From: [Clostridium] asparagiforme DSM 15981
Lineage (GTDB): Bacteria; Bacillota; Clostridia; Lachnospirales; Lachnospiraceae
Reading direction: 5' to 3'
NCBI GenBank assembly: GCA_025149125.1
Contig: CP102272.1
Span: forward strand, 496,001 to 560,000
DNA: 64,000 nt
In this document: one piece after another, positions 52,819 to 60,995 of the stretch
Position numbering within the stretch: position 1 is the stretch's first letter
How the letters are laid out: the number at the start of each line of letters is the position of its first letter
Notes under the pieces: model-generated
Databases searched by the model: none
What the model saw: only the letters and a program-made list of their open reading frames with translations
Told to the model about the DNA's origin: nothing
Translations under genes and position numbers: made by a program

Positions 52819-53589
52819 TTGCTATTTACCAACAAAATAATATATTTGGTAAAACAGACCAGGCCTTTATTTTTTGACCGGGAGCGCAGTGGGGAAATCC
52901 GTGAAAAGGGTGCAAATGACTTTGTCACAGAAACGGACACTTCTGTACAGGCTTTTCTGCGCAGGGAGCTGTACGCGCTGGAGCCCTCCGTGCAGTTTCT
53001 CGGGGAGGAGAGCTCTGACGAAATCATTGATTTTACGAAGGATGTTTGGGTGCTGGATCCGGTTGACGGAACCACCAACTTAATTCACGATTTTCAGATG
53101 AGTGTCGTATCCCTGGCGCTTGTACAGAATGGAATCGTGACGCTCGGAGTGATTTATTGGCCCTATATGGATGAACTGTTCTATGCTGCAAAGGGAGAGG
53201 GAGCTTTCCTGAATGGGTGTTCAATTTCGGTCAGCGATGTGAGCCGGCCCCAGGATAGCCTGATTATGGTAGGCCCTTCTCCGCATTGCAAGGAGGCGTA
53301 TGCCGACTTGGTTATGGGGATTACCGGACGAATTTTCCGCCAGTGTCAGGAAATCAGGATTCTTGGCAGCGCAGCGCTGAACCTGGCCTATGTTGCCTGC
53401 GGAAGAGCCGACGGATTTTATGAAAAGATACTAAAACCATGGGATTATGCGGCGGGCAGCCTGATCGTTGAGGAGGCCGGAGGAAGAGTGGTCCGGTGGG
53501 ATAAAAGTCTTGTTAGTTTTCAGGAGGACTGCGATATCTTAGCAGATAATGGAAATATGGGAGACTGGCTGGCAGAGGCACTGAAATAA
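52819..53589 (+). CDS. Inositol-monophosphatase-family phosphatase, possibly 5'-truncated
   Basis: 256-residue magnesium-dependent phosphatase. Motifs: KGANDFVTETD (about 30), GEESSDE with metal Glu (about 60), WVLDPVDGTTNL (about 76-87) and KPWDYAAGSLIVEEAGG (about 214). The product could be inositol, histidinol or a sugar phosphate. The only usable start is TTG 52819, directly after the 20-bp repeats, with no clear ribosome site; an in-frame stop lies at 52795. The original N-terminus, a few residues long, was probably replaced when the island or repeats arrived. Confidence 0.82.
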   Translation: MLFTNKIIYLVKQTRPLFFDRERSGEIREKGANDFVTETDTSVQAFLRRELYALEPSVQFLGEESSDEIIDFTKDVWVLDPVDGTTNLIHDFQMSVVSLALVQNGIVTLGVIYWPYMDELFYAAKGEGAFLNGCSISVSDVSRPQDSLIMVGPSPHCKEAYADLVMGITGRIFRQCQEIRILGSAALNLAYVACGRADGFYEKILKPWDYAAGSLIVEEAGGRVVRWDKSLVSFQEDCDILADNGNMGDWLAEALK

Positions 53590-53666
53590 CGGAGTAAGCG
53601 GCGATTCTGCTGACCGATCGTAATATTTTAATAATGTAGTAAATTTTAACCACAGTGATCGGATGA

Positions 53667-53696
53667 GGCGTAAAGGTATTTTACCTTGCGCCTTTT
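53667..53696 (+). terminator. Terminator after the phosphatase gene
   Basis: GGCGTAAAGGTA pairs with TACCTTGCGCC (one bulge, one wobble), followed by TTTT. Confidence 0.6.
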
Positions 53697-53818
53697 CGGT
53701 GCTTTATAGGCGATATGAAAATTCCAAGATAGGATTCAACCCTGATCCTTTGTGACAAAAATACAGCAGGCTGAATGTATTATTATAAATAAATTAAAAA
53801 GCAGGAGGTAAAAATAAC

Positions 53819-55585
53819 ATGCCGGATCGAATCGCGGGGAATCCGCCCGCGGCGCCAATGCCTCAAGAGCGGATTTGCAGAGGCTGCGGACGAACGTTTA
53901 TATTAAGGCAAAATGAGCAGGAGGTCTTTTCCGCCCGGGGATGGGATCTGCCCAAGATTTGTATGGAATGTAATCGGGCGGCCGGAGAACAACGGGAGAG
54001 AGAACGGCAGCAGGAGGAGGATCAGAGATGGCGTCAGAAAAAGGAGAGGGAACAAGCGATTTTTCATGATCGTTTGAAGACGTGGAAGGTTGTATCAAGA
54101 GAAAACATAATTCCGGATAACGATCAGGTTTTGTACATACTTGGAAATGGATTTGACCTGATGCATGGAGTCCGTTCCAGCTATTACGCGTTCAGGGATT
54201 CGCTTGGGAAAGAGAGCCGTCTCCGAATGTCTCTGGAAAATTTCTGGACGCCGGATGATATCTGGGCGGATTTTGAGAATGCGCTTGCTCATTTTAATAT
54301 GAAAGCCATGGGAGGCCGGCATATTGTTGACAGCTGGTTGGACCTATTTGACGCATATGCAGACGAGGCCAGCGCAGCCCAATTTTATATTGCAGCGGAA
54401 GCGGCGGCGAATCCGATCCTGACCGTTCGCGACGAACTCCAGGAACGATTCCGCAGGTGGATCGAATCACTGACGATTGGGACGGACGACAGACCCCTTC
54501 GCAATCTGTTCCGAAATGGTAAGGTATTGTGTTTCAACTATACGGAGTTTGTGGAAGCGCTGTATGGGATTGATAAAAATCAAGTGTGCTACATACACGG
54601 CTGCCGCAGAAACAATAAAAGCCAGCTGAACGAACGTCTGATTTTGGGACATATGCCTGGGGCAAGCGACCATTCATATGAGTTTCAAGAGGAGCCTTTC
54701 AAGCCGGTCAGAAACCCGCAGGAACAATATTTATTGGAGGCGGCCCAGGATCAGGTGTTTCGGCTGGCTGCTGAGAGCGACGAGACCATGACCAAGAATT
54801 GCGGCGACATTATCGCAAAGCATGAGGCTTTTTTCAGAAGCTTGGCAGGTATTCAAACTATCATCGTGATTGGTCACTCCCTGTCACCTGTTGACTGGGA
54901 CTATTTTGCAAAGGTGGCTTCCGCAGTCTCCGGCTCGAAGGGAGTTCGTTGGTTTTTTGGATGCCATGGCCTGCGTGATTTGGAAAACTTGGAGGCGTTG
55001 CTTGGAACGCTTGAGATTGAACGTTCAGATGTGTCCATTTTTCAAACGGATGATATCCGGGTGACGCCAATCGGGGACGGAAATACTGCGCCTGAGGTTA
55101 AGAGACGGTCGAGCGGGAAAACACACGTCAAATCGTCATCGAATGGTCAGTGGGCCGCCAAAAGCGCGGGCTGCTCATTGAAGATACTCGATCAGAAGAA
55201 CGGAAAGGTGGTCTACGAAGCGGCGGTGTCGTCTATGATCAGCGATGCCTTTATTACGCCAGGCGGCGAATGCGTTTTTGTAGTCATACGCGGGAGCGAT
55301 CCGGGAATTTTGCTGTTTGGCTTTGAAGATAACCGGTGGCGCTTTGTTGGGGAGCTTGAAAGAATACAACACCAGAATCTCATAAATCCCAGGTTGAGCC
55401 GTGTTTTTTTGACACAGGAGAACGTTACATTTGTCTACAACAACCGCGTTCGGAAATATGATCTCAGGAATGGAAGGCTTATCTCCAATCGAGGCGTACG
55501 GGGCGCCAGAAATTATATTTATGAAGGAGAGGAGATTACTCGATTTTTCAAGGCGGAGAGATCGTATGGACGCATTTCCGGATAA
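53819..55585 (+). CDS. AbiH-family abortive-infection protein with N-terminal zinc ribbon
   Basis: 588-residue protein. Residues 18-55 form a zinc ribbon (ICRGCGRTF and ICMECNRAA, two CxxC pairs). A charged helix (about 58-85) leads to the AbiH domain, with the typical LYILGNGFDLMHGVRSSY (about 105-122), CFNYTEFVE (about 238) and the later IVIGHSLSPVDWDYF (about 345). The last 170 residues (about 415-588) contain repeated beta segments such as SLKILDQKNGKVVYEA and KYDLRNGRLISNRG that look like propeller blades. AbiH proteins protect against phage by stopping infected cells. SD AGGAGG ten bases before ATG. Confidence 0.82.
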   Translation: MPDRIAGNPPAAPMPQERICRGCGRTFILRQNEQEVFSARGWDLPKICMECNRAAGEQRERERQQEEDQRWRQKKEREQAIFHDRLKTWKVVSRENIIPDNDQVLYILGNGFDLMHGVRSSYYAFRDSLGKESRLRMSLENFWTPDDIWADFENALAHFNMKAMGGRHIVDSWLDLFDAYADEASAAQFYIAAEAAANPILTVRDELQERFRRWIESLTIGTDDRPLRNLFRNGKVLCFNYTEFVEALYGIDKNQVCYIHGCRRNNKSQLNERLILGHMPGASDHSYEFQEEPFKPVRNPQEQYLLEAAQDQVFRLAAESDETMTKNCGDIIAKHEAFFRSLAGIQTIIVIGHSLSPVDWDYFAKVASAVSGSKGVRWFFGCHGLRDLENLEALLGTLEIERSDVSIFQTDDIRVTPIGDGNTAPEVKRRSSGKTHVKSSSNGQWAAKSAGCSLKILDQKNGKVVYEAAVSSMISDAFITPGGECVFVVIRGSDPGILLFGFEDNRWRFVGELERIQHQNLINPRLSRVFLTQENVTFVYNNRVRKYDLRNGRLISNRGVRGARNYIYEGEEITRFFKAERSYGRISG

Positions 55586-55751
55586 ACTTTGTGAACTGGA
55601 ATTATATAACTATTTTCCAGAGGCATGCGAGGATAGAAACGGGCTGAATTTCAAAAGCGGTAAAGTGAAGCGGTGTCTGCGGGTGCACCAGATGTTCGGC
55701 AGCTCTAAACGTTTAAGGCAGCCCGCCCATCATTTTTCCACCAAACGCTAG
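55566..55751 (+). CDS. Possible small protein of 61 residues overlapping the AbiH 3' end
   Basis: ATG 55566 with GGCGGAGAG upstream opens a 61-codon frame ending at 55751, overlapping AbiH by 20 bases. Contents: MDAFPDKLCELELYNYFPE at the start, basic C-terminal half. No motif known. It could be a real accessory protein or chance coding. Confidence 0.4.
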   Translation: MDAFPDKLCELELYNYFPEACEDRNGLNFKSGKVKRCLRVHQMFGSSKRLRQPAHHFSTKR

Positions 55752-55768
55752 GAAATCCCCACCGTTTG

Positions 55769-55777
55769 TGCTATACT
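55769..55777 (+). promoter_or_regulatory. Extended -10 promoter of the cytidylate-kinase-like gene
   Basis: TGCTATACT, a good extended -10, 38 bases before ATG 55815; the -35 match is weak. Confidence 0.5.
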
Positions 55778-55814
55778 GGGAGATACTTACAAAGAGAAGG
55801 GGAGGCAGGCAATT

Positions 55815-56408
55815 ATGGACAAAGTGATTACAGTAAGCCGTGAATTCGGCAGTGGCGGCCGGGAATTGGGGGTACGCCTGGCGGAACATTTTGGGATTCC
55901 CTTTTACGATAAGGAGCTGATCTCCATGGCGGCGGATCACGCCGATATGGCGGAGACGGCGTTCCAGCACTACGACGAGAAGCTTCCGGACATGCATGAT
56001 CCGTTGGACCGCCATTATTATAATCCGTTTTCCGCGGTGTACAAGGTGCCTATGTCGGATCAGATTTTTGTGGCGCAGTCCAGTTTTATCCGCCGTCTTG
56101 CGGAGCAGGGACCCTGTGTGATTGTGGGTCGTTGCGCGGACCGGGTGCTGACGGACAGCGTTAACCTGTTCATCTACGCGAAGATGAAGGACCGGGTGAC
56201 GCGTATGGTATCCCTGGAGCCGGAGGCCGATCCACAGGAGATGGAGAAGCGGATCCGCGAGGTGGACCGCAAGCGTAAGGATTATTACCAGTATTATACC
56301 GGGGCTCAGTGGGGCAGGGCTCAGAATTATCACCTGTGCGTGGAGAGCGGACTGGTGGGCGTGGACGGCTGCCTGCGGGCGGCGTTGGCGTATCTGGGTG
56401 AGAATTGA
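55815..56408 (+). CDS. Cytidylate-kinase-like family protein
   Basis: 197-residue P-loop protein. The N-terminal loop ITVSREFGSGGRELGVRLAE is the variant Walker A of this family, followed by PFYDKELI. VIVGRCADRVL (about residue 100) and the Arg-rich lid REVDRKRKDYY (about 155) complete the nucleoside monophosphate kinase fold. It is common in gut Clostridia, and its true substrate is unproven; it is distinct from the essential Cmk. SD GGGGAGG. Confidence 0.88.
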   Translation: MDKVITVSREFGSGGRELGVRLAEHFGIPFYDKELISMAADHADMAETAFQHYDEKLPDMHDPLDRHYYNPFSAVYKVPMSDQIFVAQSSFIRRLAEQGPCVIVGRCADRVLTDSVNLFIYAKMKDRVTRMVSLEPEADPQEMEKRIREVDRKRKDYYQYYTGAQWGRAQNYHLCVESGLVGVDGCLRAALAYLGEN

Positions 56409-56460
56409 TGTGAACGATAGCCGCGTTTACGTGTTATCAAAGCGGATTTTTTAAAGAATA

Positions 56461-56504
56461 GGGGCCGGAAAACCTGAAGCTGCAGGTTTTCCGGTCCCTT
56501 TTCC
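56461..56504. terminator. Bidirectional terminator between convergent genes
   Basis: GGGGCCGGAAAACCTG (56461-56476) pairs with CAGGTTTTCCGGTCCC (56483-56498), one wobble; TTTT follows on the plus side and an AT-rich run on the other. Confidence 0.85.
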
Positions 56505-56522
56505 ATGGGAAATACCGATCTA

Positions 56523-58751
56523 TTAGGCGTCCGGGGAGAAGAAGCCGTACCCGGTTGCCAGATTATGCAGGCCGTAGCAGCCCAGCTGGTCTCCGGCATC
56601 GATAAACTGGCGGCGGCCCGGCCACCAGGTCCAAAACGGAAGGGCGCCGTACAATTCTGTACCAGGGGCATACCCTGTGGCCTCAGGGGTGTAAAGGAGG
56701 AAGGCAGAACCGGGCTCCAGGGGCGCACCGTCTGGGCCGTCCAGTCCATAGGGGCCGCTGGAGATATAGCGGATGCCGTTTTCACGCCACTCTTCGCCTA
56801 GTGGATGACCGGTGTCCAGCACCAACTCCTTTAATGTCAGGGACCAGGAGGCGTCGGTGAGACGGGCGAAATCCCCAAAGCTTCCGTGGAACCGGCAGAT
56901 GTACTGCACGTCAGCGTCGGAGTCGGTATATTCTCCTGCAAAGGAACCGTCCGGGCTCAGGGTAAGGGTGGTTCGCCATGCCCCGGCTCCGCTGAGAAAT
57001 TCCATTTCCACAGGATGGTTTAAGGGCAGGGAATCGGTTTTCACGGGAACGGCGGGCGTCTGAGCGCGGGTCATGGCCGCCTGAAAATCCTGTAGATTTT
57101 CTGACATGGATTTCGAGGGATCTCTGGTGAAAATTCCCTTAAAATCGTCCAACCACCACAGTGTTTCGGTCAGCGTTCCAGCTTGATCAAAGGCGGTTTG
57201 AAGGTCCGAGTGGGTATTGAAGAGCTGGACGCTGTGGGCTAACAGGCCGTTAAGCTCTTCCACAAACGCGGAGATGGCAATGGGGTCGAATGTTCTGTGG
57301 AAGGGTGCACTGAAATTGGTGTCAAAGGAGATGTTTTTTTGCTGCACCGTGGTTTCCACACCGTCTTTCAGGAAAAAGAGTTCGTAGCGATAGGAGAAAT
57401 TTCCCTGATACATGGTGGGCCGGTAGCGCAGCAGGTAATCTTCCCCATCCAGGGTACACAGGAAGAGGGCGTTCCATTCCGATGGCGCACGGCTGCCCCA
57501 TGCCGACCAGATTTTTGTCCCGTTCTCCTGGAAATCCAGCGAAAGCTCATTTCCGGTTTCGGACAGACGCAGTGTCTCCGGGATGCCGTTGTGGTTTACA
57601 TCCGTTTCAGGAAGGCCCTTTTCTGAGGGGGGACCGCCCGCGTTGGATGGGGCCGGTGTTGACGGACGGAGAGACTGGGATTGCCCGTTATGCTCATGCT
57701 GCCCGTTTTGCCCATCCAGCCCGATTCTCCCACTACCCCCCGCCATCTTTGCGCCCCGGTCAGTGGCCAGAGCCGTCCCGGCGGCCAGCACTGTGATCAG
57801 GGCCAGATTGATGACCCACAGCGCTGGCTTTTTATAATGCAGCACATGTTTGATCCGGCTTTGCAATCTGCCGTCTCCAAATGCCAGGGGGCCGATTGGG
57901 AGCCGCTTCCCGGTGGAGAGCCGCAGCAGGGTGGAAGAGTAGTCGGCCCGGATATCCCGGCCAATGTTCCGCAGAACTGCCTCGTCACAGGATATTTCCA
58001 TATCCCTTCCGGCCAGATAAAAGGCGAGCCAGACCAATGGATTAAACCAGTGTATAACCGCCGCCAGCCACGCCAGAGCCCGGAAGCAGGGATCCAGCCT
58101 TCGAATGTGGGTCCGCTCATGAAACAGGATGTACCCCCGCTCTTCTTTGGGAAGGTCCGAGGGCAAAAAGATCCTGGGCCGGAACAGTCCCAGCACAAAG
58201 GGGGAGGAAAGGTGATCGGCCAGCCAGACCTGTCTCTCTCCCGCAAGGGGAGTTGCCCCCAAAAGCCGCCGTTGCAGCTGAAACAGAGAGATTAAACTGT
58301 AGAGAAGCAACCCTGCTGCACCGCACAGCCAGACAGCGGTTGCGATTGCTAGCAGACCTGCAAGGGAGGTAACAGACTGTGCAGCCCGGCCTTCCTGGAA
58401 ATCAGTGATTCCGCCTGTATCCGGTGCCTCCTCCGCCACGGCGAGAGTATCCGGATCTCTGGAAATGTTGGACGCGCCGGAGGAATCCGGTGCGCCCGGG
58501 CGGTCGGCCACGTTCAGGCGGTCGGCCACCTCCAACCTCCGCTCCAGCAAAACCGGCATACCGCTTGGAATGATACCCACCGGGCTTTCGACGGTTACAG
58601 GGCAGAGCAGCCGGAACAGTACCGCCGCCCACAGGGCGTAGGAGAACACCCGGGGCGCTTTTCGCAGGAACAGGCGGAAAAGCAGCACAAGCAAAATGAC
58701 GAGGCTTGCCGTCCCGCTCATTGAGAGTACCATCAGAAACAGCCCGCGCAT
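56523..58751 (-). CDS. BlaR1/MecR1-like M56 sensor metalloprotease without a beta-lactam-binding domain
   Basis: 742-residue membrane protein. About four transmembrane helices lie in the N-terminal 330 residues, and the zinc-protease motif HERTH lies in ILFHERTHIRRLD (about 208-220), with a further Glu in DMEISCDEAVL. The extracytoplasmic C-terminal 400 residues show no penicillin-binding SxxK/SxN motifs, so it probably senses another cell-wall or surface signal. It cuts the repressor encoded four bases upstream. Start ATG 58751 with AGGAGGTG. Confidence 0.88.
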   Translation of the reverse strand: MRGLFLMVLSMSGTASLVILLVLLFRLFLRKAPRVFSYALWAAVLFRLLCPVTVESPVGIIPSGMPVLLERRLEVADRLNVADRPGAPDSSGASNISRDPDTLAVAEEAPDTGGITDFQEGRAAQSVTSLAGLLAIATAVWLCGAAGLLLYSLISLFQLQRRLLGATPLAGERQVWLADHLSSPFVLGLFRPRIFLPSDLPKEERGYILFHERTHIRRLDPCFRALAWLAAVIHWFNPLVWLAFYLAGRDMEISCDEAVLRNIGRDIRADYSSTLLRLSTGKRLPIGPLAFGDGRLQSRIKHVLHYKKPALWVINLALITVLAAGTALATDRGAKMAGGSGRIGLDGQNGQHEHNGQSQSLRPSTPAPSNAGGPPSEKGLPETDVNHNGIPETLRLSETGNELSLDFQENGTKIWSAWGSRAPSEWNALFLCTLDGEDYLLRYRPTMYQGNFSYRYELFFLKDGVETTVQQKNISFDTNFSAPFHRTFDPIAISAFVEELNGLLAHSVQLFNTHSDLQTAFDQAGTLTETLWWLDDFKGIFTRDPSKSMSENLQDFQAAMTRAQTPAVPVKTDSLPLNHPVEMEFLSGAGAWRTTLTLSPDGSFAGEYTDSDADVQYICRFHGSFGDFARLTDASWSLTLKELVLDTGHPLGEEWRENGIRYISSGPYGLDGPDGAPLEPGSAFLLYTPEATGYAPGTELYGALPFWTWWPGRRQFIDAGDQLGCYGLHNLATGYGFFSPDA

Positions 58752-58755
58752 GCCC

Positions 58756-59115
58756 TCACCTCCTGCTCTTGTCGATGAGCTGTTGCAGCTGGTCGATTTC
58801 CTCGCTGCTCAGCTTTTTTCGGAACGTAAATGCGGTGAGGAATTTTGGCAGGGATCCGTCAAATGCTTCCTCCACGAATTCCTCGCTCTGAAGGGCGGAA
58901 AATTCTTCCCGGCTCAGCAGAGAGGTCACCACTCCGCCGTCGTTTTGGACAATGCCCCGCTGGCACAGCCGACGCAGGACGGTATAGGTGGTAGATTTTT
59001 TCCAGGACAGCGTTTCCCGGCACAGCTCTGCCAGCCTGCCCGAGGTCAGCGGTTCGTTGTCCCAGATCAGCGCGGCGAACTTTGCCTCTATTTCGCCCAG
59101 TCTGTACTGTGTCAT
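58756..59115 (-). CDS. BlaI/MecI-family repressor
   Basis: 119-residue winged-helix repressor. Features: LGEIEAKFAALIWDNEPLTS, the recognition region LSWKKSTTYTVLRRLCQRG (about 36-54), and a C-terminal dimer helix with the family pattern SLPKFLTAF...EIDQLQQLI. It should bind the dyad at 59141 and be inactivated by cleavage by the M56 partner. SD AAAGGAG. Confidence 0.92.
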   Translation of the reverse strand: MTQYRLGEIEAKFAALIWDNEPLTSGRLAELCRETLSWKKSTTYTVLRRLCQRGIVQNDGGVVTSLLSREEFSALQSEEFVEEAFDGSLPKFLTAFTFRKKLSSEEIDQLQQLIDKSRR

Positions 59116-59140
59116 ATTGCATAGCTCCTTTTTAAATATT

Positions 59141-59184
59141 GGTTTACAGGTTGTAGTCTACTATTAGTCTACATCGTGTAAACC
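59141..59184. promoter_or_regulatory. BlaI-type operator, nested inverted repeats
   Basis: Outer arms GGTTTACA/TGTAAACC (59141-59148, 59177-59184) are perfect. Inner arms TGTAGTCTA/TAGTCTACA (59152-59160, 59165-59173) have one mismatch. These TACA/TGTA half-sites suit BlaI/MecI. On the minus strand TTTACA and TAGACT with a 16-base spacer make a promoter inside the dyad. Confidence 0.8.
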
Positions 59185-59190
59185 CATCTG

Positions 59191-59835
59191 TCAAGAAGTC
59201 TTATCGCTGCCGCACGGCAACGTTTTCGTAAGGGCATAAAAATACTCAGGCTTACCGGTACGAAAATATTCATACCAGGCCTCCAGCGTGTCTGATTGAA
59301 ACACATCCAGATATTCGATTATCTGTCTCGCCCACAGCAAAGCCCCGGCGCAGCCGGCTGTAATCAGATTGTGGTCCGCCACCGACGGCTGATCGACGTA
59401 AAAGCGCTGCCCTTTATAACCGGGGGAAAACAGTTCAAGAAATCCCGGCCCATTGCTGGTGTGCGGACGCTGATCCAGGAGCCCGCAGCCGGCCAGCGCT
59501 GTGGTGGCCCCGCAGATTGCACACACTGCGGCGCCTGCGGAGAGAAACTCCCTTGCTTTTTCAATAACAGCCCCATGCCTTGGATCGCTCCAGGTATTCG
59601 CGCCCGGTAAAATGAGCATGCTCGTCTTTTCGGCAACCATCTCATCAATTAAGCAGTCAGGCACAATGGTCAGCCCGCCCATTGTGGTGACGGTTTCCCT
59701 GGAAGCGCTTACTGTTTTAAGCGACACGCGCTGCGCCCCCTTCTTGAAAAAACGCCCGGAGTTCAACTCCGAAGTAACGTATCCCAACTCCCAGTCGGCC
59801 AATGTATCGAGAACGTAAACATAGATTGTAAACAT
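59191..59835 (-). CDS. DJ-1/PfpI-family protein
   Basis: 214-residue protein of the DJ-1/PfpI fold. The nucleophile-elbow Cys lies in AVCAICGATTALAGCGLLD (about 103-121), with SMLILPGANTWSDPRH before it. Members act as glyoxalases, amidases or chaperones; similar ones are often regulated by WYL/AraC proteins. Start ATG 59835 with TGGAGGA; a longer upstream frame has no ribosome site. Divergent from the WYL regulator at 59962. Confidence 0.88.
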   Translation of the reverse strand: MFTIYVYVLDTLADWELGYVTSELNSGRFFKKGAQRVSLKTVSASRETVTTMGGLTIVPDCLIDEMVAEKTSMLILPGANTWSDPRHGAVIEKAREFLSAGAAVCAICGATTALAGCGLLDQRPHTSNGPGFLELFSPGYKGQRFYVDQPSVADHNLITAGCAGALLWARQIIEYLDVFQSDTLEAWYEYFRTGKPEYFYALTKTLPCGSDKTS

Positions 59836-59961
59836 AAAATTCCTCCATTTTGATTTTTTCTGTACAGCGCCACCTCTGACAGAATTGTACCATGTAATTG
59901 TTGACAACAGTGTGGCCATAATCCATACTGATAAAAAAGAAATATTAAAGGCGGTTGTCAG

Positions 59962-60900
59962 ATGAAAACAGACAGGCTTGTGAGCATTATCATGATGCTT
60001 CTGGACAAAGAGCGTATAGGCGCACAGGAATTAGCGGACAGATTTGAGGTTTCACCCCGGACCATTTACCGCGACATAGAAACCATCAACATGGCGGGGA
60101 TTCCGGTCCGCTCAACGCCGGGGGTGGGCGGTGGTTTTGAAATTATGCAGGAATACAAGGTGGATAAAAATGTTTTTTCTGCTGCCGACCTCTCCGCCAT
60201 CCTGATGGGGCTATCCAGCCTTTCCGGAATGGTGCGGGGAAATGAACTGGTAAACGCCCTTGCAAAGGTCAAGCGTTTCATCCCTGCCGACAGAGCCAAA
60301 GAAATTGAATTGAAAGCGAACCAGATATATATTGATTTAAGCCCCTGGATGGGCAACCGGAACATTCAGCCCTATCTGGAACGGGTCAAAACGGCTTTGC
60401 AGGAAAGCAGGCTGCTTTCATTTGAATACGCGGACCGCTTCGGAAATAAGACGGTACGGACGGTGGAGCCGTACCAGATTGTATTGAAGGGCAGCCATTG
60501 GTATTTTCAGGGATATTGCCGCAAACGAGAGGATTTTCGCCTGTTCAGGCTATCCCGCATTTCAAACCTGCAAATGACGCGGGAAACGTTTTCGCCGCGG
60601 GATTATCAAAAACCGGTTTTAGATTTTGGGGATATTCTGAAAACCATGCAGACAACCATCAAGCTTCGTGTTCAAAAATCTGCGATGGACCGTTTGCTCG
60701 ATTATTGTACCTGTGAACAGGCTGTGCCGGACGGCGAGGAGCATTATATTGTCAATTTTCCGTTCATTGAGAACGAATATTACTATGATATTCTGATCAG
60801 CTTCGGGGATCAATGCGAGTGTTTAGAGCCGCAGCGCGTCCGTGCGGAAATGAAGCGCAGAATACAAAATATGGCCGCCCTTTATGAAGGCCGGTCATGA
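59962..60900 (+). CDS. WYL-domain transcription regulator (YafY/DeoR-like)
   Basis: 312-residue regulator. N-terminal HTH_11: GAQELADRFEVSPRTIYRDIE (split at about 19-39). The WYL domain lies at about 140-210 (LSFEYADRFG, then VEPYQIVLKGSHWYFQGYC), with a WCX region at the C-terminus. It probably controls the divergent DJ-1 gene, since about 125 bases separate the starts. SD AAAGGCGG is somewhat distant. The ligand is unknown. Confidence 0.9.
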   Translation: MKTDRLVSIIMMLLDKERIGAQELADRFEVSPRTIYRDIETINMAGIPVRSTPGVGGGFEIMQEYKVDKNVFSAADLSAILMGLSSLSGMVRGNELVNALAKVKRFIPADRAKEIELKANQIYIDLSPWMGNRNIQPYLERVKTALQESRLLSFEYADRFGNKTVRTVEPYQIVLKGSHWYFQGYCRKREDFRLFRLSRISNLQMTRETFSPRDYQKPVLDFGDILKTMQTTIKLRVQKSAMDRLLDYCTCEQAVPDGEEHYIVNFPFIENEYYYDILISFGDQCECLEPQRVRAEMKRRIQNMAALYEGRS

Positions 60901-60995
60901 TTTTGAATGGTGGTAAATCTTAGCAGCATATTTTAAGAGGCCGGGCTCATACTAAGAAGGTACAAAGGAAGTACAAATCAGAAACAGGTGAGTCC

